Shown: positions 7,695 to 15,591 of the stretch, piece after piece
How positions within the stretch are numbered: the stretch's first letter is position 1
Layout: every line of letters starts with the position of its first letter
Assembly (NCBI GenBank): GCA_902604175.1
Contig: CACKXR010000008.1
Location: 1-34,561 of the forward strand
From: an uncultured Pelagibacteraceae bacterium
GTDB taxonomy: Bacteria; Pseudomonadota; Alphaproteobacteria; Pelagibacterales; Pelagibacteraceae
DNA length: 34,561 nt
Direction: 5' to 3'
The notes under the pieces: generated by a model
Seen by the model: the letters and a program-made list of their open reading frames with translations, nothing else
Told to the model about the DNA's origin: nothing
The model's database searches: none
Translations under genes and position numbers: made by a program

Positions 7695-8714
7695 ATGAAT
7701 AAAACAGATGTACTAATTATTGGAGCAGGCCCAACAGGTTTATTTTGTGCTCACCAACTAGGAATAATTGGTCTTCAATGTGAAATCGTCGACAACTTAG
7801 ATAAAGCGGGAGGACAATGCATAGAACTTTATCCTGATAAACCCATCTATGATATTCCAGCAATTCCAGAATGTACTGGTGAAGAGTTAACTAATAATCT
7901 TTTAAAACAAATTAAACCTTTTAATTTTAATTTTCATTTAAACCAAAGAGTGGAAGAAATTAAAAAAGTTAAGGATCGTTGGCAGGTCAAGACGAGTGGT
8001 AATAAACAGTTTGATGTTTCAAGTATCGTTATCGCAGGAGGGGTAGGATCCTTTGAACCAAGAAAATTTCCAGTGAATGAGTGCAAAAAATTTGAGGAAA
8101 ATTCTTTATTTTACTCAGTTAAAGATAAATCAATTTTTAAAGATAAAACAATTTCTATTTTTGGTGGAGGAGACTCTGCTTTAGATTGGGCCATAGAGCT
8201 TTCTAATAACTCTAAAGTAAATTTAATACATCGTAGAGATGGATTTAGCGGGGCAGAGGTGAGTGTGCAAAAAGTTAAAGAGTTAAATAATCAGGGTAAA
8301 ATAAATTTATATACCAAATATCAATTAAATTCTGTTTTAGGTGAAGATAAAATTAACTCAGTTAAAATCAAACACGATGATGGGGAAATAAAAGAAATAA
8401 AATCTGATTATGTGCTTGGTTTCTTTGGTTTAATCATGCAACTGGGCCCGATATTAGATTGGGGATTAAATATCGATAAAAAAAAAATTGAAGTTAATAC
8501 TGAGAATTTTGAAACCAATATAGATGGTATATTTGCTATTGGCGATATTTGCTCTTATCCAGGCAAATTAAAATTAATTTTATCAGGCTTTCATGAGGGT
8601 GCATTAGCTGCAAGAGGATGCTTTAAGTACGCCAAACCAGATGAAAAATTAAGATTTGAGTTTACTACTACTTCAAAAGCTGCGCAGGAAAGACTTGGTG
8701 TCAAAAATGATTGA
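7695..8714 (+). CDS. Ferredoxin--NADP reductase (thioredoxin-reductase-like)
   Basis: This is a 339-residue flavoprotein. It has an N-terminal FAD site (GAGPTG at 9-14), an NADPH site in the middle (GGGDSA at 157-162), and a C-terminal FAD motif (GIFAIGDIC). It lacks a CxxC redox pair at the thioredoxin-reductase position, so it is the TrxR-like type of ferredoxin/flavodoxin reductase rather than a thioredoxin reductase. It starts directly after the ferredoxin stop codon. This supports transfer of electrons between NADPH and that ferredoxin. The GST gene overlaps its end by 8 bp. Confidence 0.9.
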   Translation: MNKTDVLIIGAGPTGLFCAHQLGIIGLQCEIVDNLDKAGGQCIELYPDKPIYDIPAIPECTGEELTNNLLKQIKPFNFNFHLNQRVEEIKKVKDRWQVKTSGNKQFDVSSIVIAGGVGSFEPRKFPVNECKKFEENSLFYSVKDKSIFKDKTISIFGGGDSALDWAIELSNNSKVNLIHRRDGFSGAEVSVQKVKELNNQGKINLYTKYQLNSVLGEDKINSVKIKHDDGEIKEIKSDYVLGFFGLIMQLGPILDWGLNIDKKKIEVNTENFETNIDGIFAIGDICSYPGKLKLILSGFHEGALAARGCFKYAKPDEKLRFEFTTTSKAAQERLGVKND

Positions 8715-9336
8715 ACTATTTTCATCTGATACACCAAATGGAAAAAAAATAAGTATTATGTTGGAGGAGATAGGGTTTGATTATAAAGTTACAAAATTAG
8801 ATCTAGCTAAGGGAGATCAATTTAAAACTGAATTTAATAAAATAAGCCCTTTTTCAAAAATACCTGCGATAATTGATCATTCAAATAATAACCAAGCAGT
8901 TTTTGAATCTGGAGCAATCTTGATTTATTTAGCAGAGAGAAGTGGCAAGTTTTATGATGAGCAAAATCGACTAAACATTGATCAGTGGCTTATGGCGCAA
9001 ATGGGTTCGATTGGTCCAATTATAGGTCAATATCATTATTTTTATAAATTTAATAAAGGCCTCAGTAAAGTGGGAGAAAAAAGATACTTTGAAATGACAA
9101 AAAGTATATATGAGGTTTTAGAAAATCATTTATCAAAGCATCAATATTTAGCAGGGGAAAATTATTCTATTGCTGATATTGCAACATGGCCATGGATAGC
9201 TAGACACCAATGGCATGACATTGGCCTTAAAAATTATCAAAATTTATCTAGATGGTACTCTGAAATTTCAGATCGTGAAGCTGTTATCCAAGGATATGCT
9301 TTTATGGACGAAAGTGCAGTAATACCCAAGCCTTAA
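8707..9336 (+). CDS. Glutathione S-transferase, YfcG-like (Nu class)
   Basis: This is a 209-residue protein with an N-terminal thioredoxin-like domain and a helical C-terminal domain. The active-site segment TPNGKK and the glutathione-binding FESGAILIYLAE match the YfcG/YghU group, which act as disulfide-bond reductases with glutathione rather than as classical transferases. The C-terminal ENYSIADIATWPW also matches this group. I use the ATG at 8707, giving MIELFSSDTPNG, because the family begins there; a longer frame to 8656 lies inside the reductase gene. It is the last gene of the ferredoxin operon, suggesting a redox-maintenance role. It ends two bases before the convergent small ORF at 9339. 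Confidence 0.9.
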   Translation: MIELFSSDTPNGKKISIMLEEIGFDYKVTKLDLAKGDQFKTEFNKISPFSKIPAIIDHSNNNQAVFESGAILIYLAERSGKFYDEQNRLNIDQWLMAQMGSIGPIIGQYHYFYKFNKGLSKVGEKRYFEMTKSIYEVLENHLSKHQYLAGENYSIADIATWPWIARHQWHDIGLKNYQNLSRWYSEISDREAVIQGYAFMDESAVIPKP

Positions 9337-9338
9337 AT

Positions 9339-9434
9339 TTAATTTAATAATCTATACAAAGAACTAAAAATTCCCATGCCGGATAACTCAATTGCAATAA
9401 CTATAATAATTATAAGAATTAATTTTTTGTTCAT
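9339..9434 (-). CDS. Small hydrophobic protein, 31 aa (second mini-gene after dksA)
   Basis: This short frame encodes one predicted membrane helix. The N-terminus is MNKK, followed by a run of Leu/Ile/Val (residues 5-15), then a short polar tail containing ELSG and ending YRLLN. Its ATG overlaps the stop of the preceding 42-aa frame as ATGA, and its own stop lies two bases from the convergent GST stop. This exact packing is like that of real genes here. No family is recognised. The shortness means chance cannot be ruled out. Confidence 0.45.
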   Translation of the reverse strand: MNKKLILIIIIVIAIELSGMGIFSSLYRLLN

Positions 9435-9559
9435 TTAACAAATAAATAAACTAACAAAACTATCCAAAAAAAAGAATAATAAAAATAAATATATTTTTTT
9501 GCAAAAAGAAAAGAAATAGATTTTTTATGTGAAAACTTTCTCCTAATTTTTTTAGTCAT
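9431..9559 (-). CDS. Small basic membrane protein, 42 aa (first mini-gene after dksA)
   Basis: The frame encodes a strongly basic N-terminus (MTKKIRRKFSHKK) and then one or two aromatic-rich hydrophobic segments (about residues 15-20 and 23-41, containing FFWIVLLVYLF). It looks like a single-pass inner-membrane protein with the N-terminus inside. Its ATG overlaps the last codons and stop of dksA by 8 bp and its stop overlaps the next start by 4 bp, so the three genes look translationally coupled. No homologous family is recognised. The evidence is position, overlap pattern and coherent composition. Confidence 0.5.
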   Translation of the reverse strand: MTKKIRRKFSHKKSISFLFAKKYIYFYYSFFWIVLLVYLFVK

Positions 9560-10058
9560 CCGCATGAACTTTCTCGTCCTTTTCGTGCTTTTCCTGAGCA
9601 GCTATAGTATATTTTGCAACCGGTCTTGCCATTAATCTTTTTAATCCAATTGGTTCCGCGGTATCTAAACAATATCCATAAGTATCATCTCTAATTCTCA
9701 TTAAGGCTTTATCAATCTCTGAAATTAGTTTTATCTGTCTATTTATCGCTTTCATTTCCACATTTTTATCAGTATAGGAACTAGCTTGATCAACAATATC
9801 AGCCGAAATACTGTTGTCATCCATACTACCGTTATAAAGTGCTTCATTGTTTGCTTTTACCAATTCTTTTTTCCACTCATTTAATTTAATTCTAAAATAA
9901 ACTTTATGTTTTTCGCACATATATTTTTCAGTATCTTTGGGTATATAATTTTTTGTAATTTTAATTGAAGCTTTTGTAGCAGCTTTTTTTATTTTGCTGA
10001 TAACCTTAGTTTTTGGCTTAGTGACTTTTTTTTTCTTTGCTTTAGTAGTCTTTGGCAT
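9552..10058 (-). CDS. dksA: DksA-type RNA polymerase-binding regulator (zinc-less)
   Basis: DksA binds the RNA polymerase secondary channel and adjusts promoter activity, usually with ppGpp. The coiled-coil tip motif D-x-x-D-x-A is present (D87, D90, A92). In the globular domain only C130 of the four zinc-finger cysteines remains; the others are T133, T151 and A154, as in several alphaproteobacterial DksA proteins. The first 36 residues are extremely lysine-rich and resemble a nucleic-acid-binding tail not found in E. coli DksA. At 168 residues it is slightly longer than usual. A strong promoter lies at 10079-10106, and two mini-genes follow. Confidence 0.92.
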   Translation of the reverse strand: MPKTTKAKKKKVTKPKTKVISKIKKAATKASIKITKNYIPKDTEKYMCEKHKVYFRIKLNEWKKELVKANNEALYNGSMDDNSISADIVDQASSYTDKNVEMKAINRQIKLISEIDKALMRIRDDTYGYCLDTAEPIGLKRLMARPVAKYTIAAQEKHEKDEKVHADD

Positions 10059-10078
10059 AGATCAATTTTGAGCTCCGG

Positions 10079-10106
10079 AGTATATTCAGCAAATTAGGGG
10101 TGTCAA
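10079..10106 (-). promoter_or_regulatory. Sigma-70 promoter of dksA
   Basis: Read on the minus strand, TTGACA (10106-10101) and TATACT (10084-10079) are 16 bases apart, close to perfect consensus. Transcription would begin near 10072, leaving a short leader with GGAG at 10070-10067 before the ATG at 10058. Confidence 0.75.
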
Positions 10107-10118
10107 GCAACCTAATTT
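10091..10118. repeat. 8-bp inverted repeat centred on the dksA -35 box
   Basis: AAATTAGG (10091-10098) and its exact complement CCTAATTT (10111-10118) flank 12 bases that contain the -35 hexamer. The arm centres are 20 bp apart, two helical turns. This geometry suits a dimeric repressor covering the promoter. It also lies about 20 bp upstream of the divergent GT39 gene. Confidence 0.55.
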
Positions 10119-10135
10119 AATATAAATATTTATAA

Positions 10136-11458
10136 ATGACCATTAATAGCAAAAATATAAATAATGTTTTTTATATTTTTGTTATAGCTCATCTAATATT
10201 CTGGACTTTGATTCCATCATTAACTAATCATAACTTACCCCTAGACACGATTGAAGCTTTAGCTTGGGGGAGTAACTTAGATTGGGGATTTAATAAACAC
10301 CCGCCTATGAGTGCTTTTTTTTCAGAAATTTTTTATCAAATTTTTGGTTCACAGGATTGGGCCTATTATTTGCTTAGTCAAATTTTTGTAATTATTTCAT
10401 TTTATTATGTCTTCAAGCTTTCTAAAGAAATCTTAAAAAATGACTCACTAGGATTAATTTCAGTTTTATTAATTGAAACAATTTATTTTTATAATTTTAC
10501 TTCTCCAGAATTTAACGTAAATGTTTGCCAACTTCCATTCTGGTCGCTTACGGCTTATTATTCGTGGAAAATTTTTAGCGGAAAAAACATTAAATTTTCT
10601 GACTGTTTTCTAGTAGGCTTGTTCGCAGCTTTTGGTTTCTTATCCAAATATTTATTTATTTATCTTTTAGTGTCTATTGATTTGTTATTTATTTATCTAA
10701 TCTTTATTAAAAAAGATAGAAAGTTTGATTTTAAATATTTGATAACCGCTGAGGTATTTTTAGTTGTTTTGGTTCCCCATTTTATTTGGCTTACTAACAA
10801 TGAGTTTATTACAATTACTTATGGTCTCGCAAGAGCTGGTTTAGAGCAATCAAGTCTAATAAATCATATTCAATATCCTTTAATTTTTATAGGCAAACAA
10901 ATTGGAATATTTATTCCTTTTTTAATTTTAACATGGTTGTTAGTCCAAAAGTTAAAATTTAAAATTAATATCAAAGACAAAAAATTACTTTTTCTATTAT
11001 CTATAAATCTATTACCAATTTTTTTGATGTTTTTGACCTCATTTGTAACTGGATCGAAAATTAGAACAATGTGGATGACCCCGTTTTATTTATTTATTGG
11101 AACATGGTTTGTTTATATGCTTCAAACTCAAATCAATATAAAAAAATTAAAACCATTTGTCATTGGATTTATATTGTTTTTCTTTTTATCTCCTGGACTT
11201 TATGCCTATTTATCTATTTCAAAAAATGACAAAAGAACAGATTATCCAGGAAAAGAAATAGCTATTAAAACACAATATGCTTGGGACCAACAATTTAAAT
11301 CAAAGATTAACGTAGTTTTAGGTAATGAATGGAACGCTGGTAATTTATCTTATCATTTAAAATCAAGACCAGTTTGGGAAGGCTTGGTAGTTAGAGATAA
11401 ACTAGATCAATTGAAAGATTATATGTGTCTTGATAATATCTGCGTTGGTTCAAGATAA
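10136..11458 (+). CDS. GT39-like membrane glycosyltransferase (ArnT/PMT type)
   Basis: This is a 440-residue polytopic inner-membrane protein with about ten hydrophobic segments. The first periplasmic loop carries an acidic motif (LPLDTIEALAWG) followed by FNKHPP, typical of GT39/ArnT-like enzymes that use lipid-linked sugars on the periplasmic side. The C-terminal tail (about residue 375 onward) is soluble and includes GNEWNAGNLSYHLKSRP. The next gene encodes a GT2 enzyme, three bases downstream, which could make the lipid-linked sugar donor. The acceptor is unknown; lipid A, a lipid or a protein are possible. It diverges from dksA. Confidence 0.8.
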   Translation: MTINSKNINNVFYIFVIAHLIFWTLIPSLTNHNLPLDTIEALAWGSNLDWGFNKHPPMSAFFSEIFYQIFGSQDWAYYLLSQIFVIISFYYVFKLSKEILKNDSLGLISVLLIETIYFYNFTSPEFNVNVCQLPFWSLTAYYSWKIFSGKNIKFSDCFLVGLFAAFGFLSKYLFIYLLVSIDLLFIYLIFIKKDRKFDFKYLITAEVFLVVLVPHFIWLTNNEFITITYGLARAGLEQSSLINHIQYPLIFIGKQIGIFIPFLILTWLLVQKLKFKINIKDKKLLFLLSINLLPIFLMFLTSFVTGSKIRTMWMTPFYLFIGTWFVYMLQTQINIKKLKPFVIGFILFFFLSPGLYAYLSISKNDKRTDYPGKEIAIKTQYAWDQQFKSKINVVLGNEWNAGNLSYHLKSRPVWEGLVVRDKLDQLKDYMCLDNICVGSR

Positions 11459-11461
11459 TTT

Positions 11462-12334
11462 ATGAAAAAGTATACAATTTTAATTCCTATTTATAACGAT
11501 AGAGAGTCGTTAACAAAATTAGTTGACAATATTAATAATGAGCTAAATAGTATAAGCAATGAAGTATCAATTATAGTTATCAATGACGCCTCTTCTCAAC
11601 AAATTGAAGACAATTATCCAAATTTAGAAAATATTCATTCTTTTGAAATCATAAACATGAAACAAAACAGAGGCCACGCACGGTGCATTGCTTCGGGATT
11701 AAAATATATTTATGAAAAAAAGGAATTTGATTATGTAATTCCAATGGATGGAGATGGCGAGGATAGACCTGAAGAGATTAAAAACTTTATTGAACTTTCC
11801 AAACAAGAAGGTGAACAATCGATCGTAGGTGAGAGAGTGAAGCGGTCAGAGGGGTTCATTTTCCAAATATGTTACAAGTTTCATAAGTTTTTAACTTTAG
11901 CATTTACAGGGCAATCCATTAAATTTGGAAACTTTACTTGTTTATCTAAATCAACAATTAAAAAAATGCTAAAGGAAAAAGCTACCTGGAGTAGTTTTTC
12001 AGGTTCGTTAAAAAAAGTAGAAAAACGTTTAGTATCTATACCCTCTTTTAGAGGTACTAGATATTTTGGACCATCACAAATGAGCTTTTTAAATTTGTTA
12101 AAACATTCACTGTCAATAATAAGTGTTTATAGAAAAACTGTCTTAATTCGGTCTGCTTTATTTATTGTTTTTTATATTTTGCTTATAAAAAGTAATGCTT
12201 CTGTAATTACCTCATTACCCTTAATTTTATTGTTGATTATGATTTATTCAATTTCTAGTTTAGCTCTGAGAGAAAATATTGAAGAATTTAACAATTGTTT
12301 AACAAATATTAATGATATTGAAAAAATAAAGTAA
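11462..12334 (+). CDS. GT2 family glycosyltransferase, polyprenyl-phosphate sugar synthase-like
   Basis: This 290-residue protein has an N-terminal GT-A domain opening with ILIPIYNDRESL. It contains a VINDASS nucleotide-binding segment and the metal-binding motif D96-G-D98 in MDGDGEDRPEE. Two hydrophobic helices at about residues 227-243 and 247-267 anchor it to the inner membrane. This resembles dolichyl/undecaprenyl-phosphate sugar synthases, which load a sugar from a nucleotide donor onto a lipid carrier. Its position directly after a GT39-like enzyme fits a donor-making and donor-using pair. The sugar is unknown. Confidence 0.82.
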   Translation: MKKYTILIPIYNDRESLTKLVDNINNELNSISNEVSIIVINDASSQQIEDNYPNLENIHSFEIINMKQNRGHARCIASGLKYIYEKKEFDYVIPMDGDGEDRPEEIKNFIELSKQEGEQSIVGERVKRSEGFIFQICYKFHKFLTLAFTGQSIKFGNFTCLSKSTIKKMLKEKATWSSFSGSLKKVEKRLVSIPSFRGTRYFGPSQMSFLNLLKHSLSIISVYRKTVLIRSALFIVFYILLIKSNASVITSLPLILLLIMIYSISSLALRENIEEFNNCLTNINDIEKIK

Positions 12335-12352
12335 TTTTTTTATAATTTTTTT

Positions 12353-12952
12353 ATGATTAAAAAGCTACAACTTTTTATTTTTGTAATTTTTATAATTTTT
12401 TCTAGTGGTTCTTATGCAAATACTTTCCAAGAGTTACATGATAATGGCCTAAAAGCCATCAAAGAAGGAGGAAAAATAATTTTCTTGAGGCACGCATATG
12501 CTCCAAGAACAGTTGAGAATGGAAACCACGATAAAAATTATAAAGATAAAGTATGCTCAACACAAAGAGATATCCTTAAAGAAGGAATAAGACAATCCAA
12601 GGATATTGGTGATTTTGTGGTTAAAAATAATATCAAAATAGACAAAGTTATATCAAGTCCAGCCTGTAGAACATACAAAACAGCAAAATATGCTGGCTGG
12701 GATTATTCCATCAATAAAAATTTAAAAAATACGAGAAAAAAAAGTGATCAGGAAAAAAGATTTAAGAAAATAAAAAAAATTGTTTCCAATTGGGATGGTG
12801 AAGGTAATTTAGTTTTAGTTACACACTTTAAAGTAATTAATCCATTATTTCCTGGTGTAAAATCAGATAGTGGAGAAATGATAATTTCAAGTCCTGAACT
12901 TAAACTTATTGGAAGAATTAAATTTAAGTATGATCCTACAATAAAAGATTAA
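12353..12952 (+). CDS. Exported histidine phosphatase family protein
   Basis: The protein has 199 residues with a signal peptide (MIKKLQLFIF followed by a hydrophobic run, cleavage near residue 22 after SYA). The catalytic motif is F-L-R46-H47-A, the second conserved histidine is H158 (VTHFK), and SSPACRT carries the second conserved arginine. This branch of the histidine phosphatase superfamily includes exported phosphatases such as Ais, but the substrate here cannot be read from sequence. It lies 18 bases after the GT2 gene and overlaps the next gene by one base, so it belongs to the same operon. Removal of phosphate from an envelope glycan or lipid is a guess from context. Confidence 0.8.
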   Translation: MIKKLQLFIFVIFIIFSSGSYANTFQELHDNGLKAIKEGGKIIFLRHAYAPRTVENGNHDKNYKDKVCSTQRDILKEGIRQSKDIGDFVVKNNIKIDKVISSPACRTYKTAKYAGWDYSINKNLKNTRKKSDQEKRFKKIKKIVSNWDGEGNLVLVTHFKVINPLFPGVKSDSGEMIISSPELKLIGRIKFKYDPTIKD

Positions 12953-14310
12953 TGAAAAAATTATTCTTAATTTTTTTTTTAATTATAGTGTCTAGTATAA
13001 CTACTGGTAATGCACAAAGTACGTCAAAATATGATGGTGCTTACACGTACACGCATTTTTGTAAAGGTGATGATGACTCAAAATTTGATGGCAGCAGATT
13101 TATTATAAAAAACGGTGTAATTTCAAATGACAGGGGCGGCGGGGGTAGATGGATTATTAAAAAAGAATTTAAAATTGATGATGAAGGTAAGTTAAAATTT
13201 AAAGGAGTTAGGAAAGATAGAAAATATACAGTTAAAGGAAAATTAATAATTGAAGGAGAAAGTATAACTGGAAAACTTTCAGCCAAAAGACATCCAAAAA
13301 ATTCGGGTGGAAGTTTTAAAAAATGCGAGATAGTGTTTAAAAGAGTAGGAAATGTTCCTGAAAAAATTTCTTTTGAAGACAGCAGGGAAATTACAGAAAT
13401 TAATATTTTGTCAAAAAACACAAATGATGACATCACTTTATTAAACGATGAAGGTAAGGATCAAAAGGTTAGAGTTGAGCTAAGAAATTTAGAGTCAATT
13501 GCGAATGGTTTAATTATAGTTGTACCATCAAGTACACCTAATATGGAAGATGAGCTATATTATGAAAAACAAGTCAGCGAATTTAAATATGCCACTGCAA
13601 TAATCTATGGAGCTGAACCTAGATACCAAAAAAAGTTTACTGGGTCATACACGAGTTCAATGATTTTATACGATGCTATATCCACAATTAATAAAGTTTC
13701 AGAAAAATTTGGTAAACCAAAAGAAGTTATTATTATGGGATCATCTACAGGATCTCTGGCTGTTTTTAAATCGGGTTGGCAAGATCTTAGGGATAAATAT
13801 CCAGCACTAAGCTTAATAACGGTTGGTTTTATGATTAATGCAGCTTGCCCAGATCAATCTGATGCAAAGTATAATGACAATATTCAAATGTATGCAATTA
13901 ATGGGAAGCAGGATGAATCAACACCGCCCTGGGCATGTAAAAATTTAAAAAACTCATCTAATAACCCTAATCTTCATCTTTTAACTTATTCAGGAGGACA
14001 TCACTTTGAGAGCGCAATGTATCCACCTTCCAAATATGATATGAATAGTATGCATGCATTGCCAACATGTTCCCTAAACTATAAAGCTAATTTGCATCAA
14101 ATTATCAAAAGGAGAGATGGTTCACTTGAATGGGATGGTGAAAAAAAAGGCTATAAAAAGAAGCAAAAAAAGTGGTTTAATAAACATTGTATAGATAAAG
14201 GAACTTTGCAGGGATATGAAGAATACGGTGCTAAAAACTTTTGGGCAGATGTTAAAGCAATCATAGTTGAAAAAAAAGACGTAAAATCATTAAAAGGCTT
14301 TACTAATTGA
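12952..14310 (+). CDS. Exported two-domain protein with alpha/beta-hydrolase-like C-terminus
   Basis: I do not recognise this 452-residue protein as a named family. It begins with a signal peptide (about residues 1-21, ending NAQ). Residues 25-135 form a beta-rich, lysine- and glycine-rich domain with two cysteines, resembling a small barrel. From about residue 165 the order of strands resembles an alpha/beta hydrolase. It has a G-x-S-x-G nucleophile elbow (G263-S264-S265-T266-G267) and a late histidine pair H350-H351 in GGHHFESAM. A periplasmic hydrolase or esterase is plausible. The ATG overlaps the phosphatase stop by one base. It ends 3 bp from the convergent umuC. Confidence 0.75.
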   Translation: MKKLFLIFFLIIVSSITTGNAQSTSKYDGAYTYTHFCKGDDDSKFDGSRFIIKNGVISNDRGGGGRWIIKKEFKIDDEGKLKFKGVRKDRKYTVKGKLIIEGESITGKLSAKRHPKNSGGSFKKCEIVFKRVGNVPEKISFEDSREITEINILSKNTNDDITLLNDEGKDQKVRVELRNLESIANGLIIVVPSSTPNMEDELYYEKQVSEFKYATAIIYGAEPRYQKKFTGSYTSSMILYDAISTINKVSEKFGKPKEVIIMGSSTGSLAVFKSGWQDLRDKYPALSLITVGFMINAACPDQSDAKYNDNIQMYAINGKQDESTPPWACKNLKNSSNNPNLHLLTYSGGHHFESAMYPPSKYDMNSMHALPTCSLNYKANLHQIIKRRDGSLEWDGEKKGYKKKQKKWFNKHCIDKGTLQGYEEYGAKNFWADVKAIIVEKKDVKSLKGFTN

Positions 14311-14313
14311 GAT

Positions 14314-15591
14314 TTATATCATTATTTTTGGCAACGAATAAAAATCTGCTGTGTCAATTTTAGAAGAATACTGCCTTCTCATGTTCCATTTTTTGTGAAC
14401 TCCTGCACTTGCAACACTTAAAGTTGATCTTCCATATCGATGATTAGTATTATCAATTGATCTCATCAAGCTATTTATTTTTTCATCCTTTTTAGATGTA
14501 AATAAATTTGTTTTATCGTTAGCATTAGACAATCCTGTTAGCATCACCCCTGCTTTTTGATAGCGGTATCCATTTTTAAATATGCTCTCAAGTATTGAAA
14601 TCGCTGTCTTAACTATTTCAATACTGTTGTTAGTTGCAATTGGAAAATCAATTGTTTTTGCATTTGAATAATAGCCAAAGTTTCTTTGAAAAGGACTAGT
14701 TCTAACAAAAACAGTAATTGCTTTTGCAACTAAAGATTCTGACCTAATTTTTTCAGATGCATTTAAACAATAATTTGCAACTGCTTCTTTTAACTCTTGG
14801 AACATTTCAATTCTTTTTCCAAATGATCTGGATACAACACAACTTTTCCTTTTTGTTGTGGTTGTCTCTAAACCTATACAAGGAATTCCTCTAAGCTCCA
14901 TTGCTGTTCTCGAGCTTAGAACATTAGAAGATTTTTTGATCCACGTATTTGATTTATTTTTTAATTGTTTAGCATTATAAATTCCATGCTTTTGATAAAA
15001 CTTAGTCAGTTGTCTGCCAACACCCCATACATCATTAATTTCAACTTTTTCTAAAATAGGATCTAAATTTTCTATACCAATTAAACTAGTAACCCCTGAT
15101 TGTTTTTTCTTTGCAATATGATTTGCAATTTTACTTAAAGTTTTTGTTTTGGCTATTCCAATACTAGTTGGAATACCTGTCCATTGTAAAACTGTTTCTC
15201 TAATTTCTCTACCAACTTTTCCTATATCTTGATCAGGAAAATTTGACAGATCTAAAAATGCTTCGTCAATGGAATATACTTCTATTTCTGAATTAAATCT
15301 TTTAAGAGTTCGCATCACTCTTCTAGACAAATCACCATATAAAGAATAGTTTGAGGAAAAAACTTCAACTTTATTTTTAATAATAATATCTTTTCCTTTG
15401 AAGTAGGGCTCACCCATTTTAATTCCTAAAGCTTTTGCTTCATTAGATCTTGAAATGATACAACCATCATTATTAGATAAAACAACGACAGGCTTTCTTC
15501 TTATTTTGGGGTTGAACAATCTTTCACAAGAAACATAAAAAGAATTACAATCAACTAATGCTATTTTTTTAGTACGTAGAATGGATGACAT
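14314..15591 (-). CDS. umuC: DNA polymerase V catalytic subunit UmuC (Y family)
   Basis: UmuC is the translesion polymerase subunit used after DNA damage together with processed UmuD. The catalytic carboxylates are visible as D14 (LVDCNSFY) and D109-E110 (SIDEAFLD). The finger segment VVVLSNNDGC and the thumb and little-finger regions follow. NLFTS near the C-terminus resembles the UmuC clamp-binding segment. I choose the ATG at 15591 (425 residues), which overlaps umuD by 23 bp; a frame extending to 15630 would add 13 unlikely residues. The gene is intact and is co-transcribed with umuD under an SOS box. Confidence 0.93.
   Translation of the reverse strand: MSSILRTKKIALVDCNSFYVSCERLFNPKIRRKPVVVLSNNDGCIISRSNEAKALGIKMGEPYFKGKDIIIKNKVEVFSSNYSLYGDLSRRVMRTLKRFNSEIEVYSIDEAFLDLSNFPDQDIGKVGREIRETVLQWTGIPTSIGIAKTKTLSKIANHIAKKKQSGVTSLIGIENLDPILEKVEINDVWGVGRQLTKFYQKHGIYNAKQLKNKSNTWIKKSSNVLSSRTAMELRGIPCIGLETTTTKRKSCVVSRSFGKRIEMFQELKEAVANYCLNASEKIRSESLVAKAITVFVRTSPFQRNFGYYSNAKTIDFPIATNNSIEIVKTAISILESIFKNGYRYQKAGVMLTGLSNANDKTNLFTSKKDEKINSLMRSIDNTNHRYGRSTLSVASAGVHKKWNMRRQYSSKIDTADFYSLPKIMI

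Noticed and set aside
8656-8706. N-terminal extension of the GST gene
   Set aside because: The extra 17 residues lie in the reductase gene and do not resemble the family. MIELFSSDTPNG at 8707 matches the usual start of YfcG-like proteins.
7695-8714. Thioredoxin reductase
   Set aside because: There is no CxxC redox motif in the NADPH domain (it has GGGDSALDW), and the gene directly follows a ferredoxin.
13041-13436. 131-codon minus-strand frame inside the exported two-domain protein gene
   Set aside because: It is in the shadow of a gene with a signal peptide and operon context, and its Phe/Leu/Pro-rich content is typical of an antisense frame.
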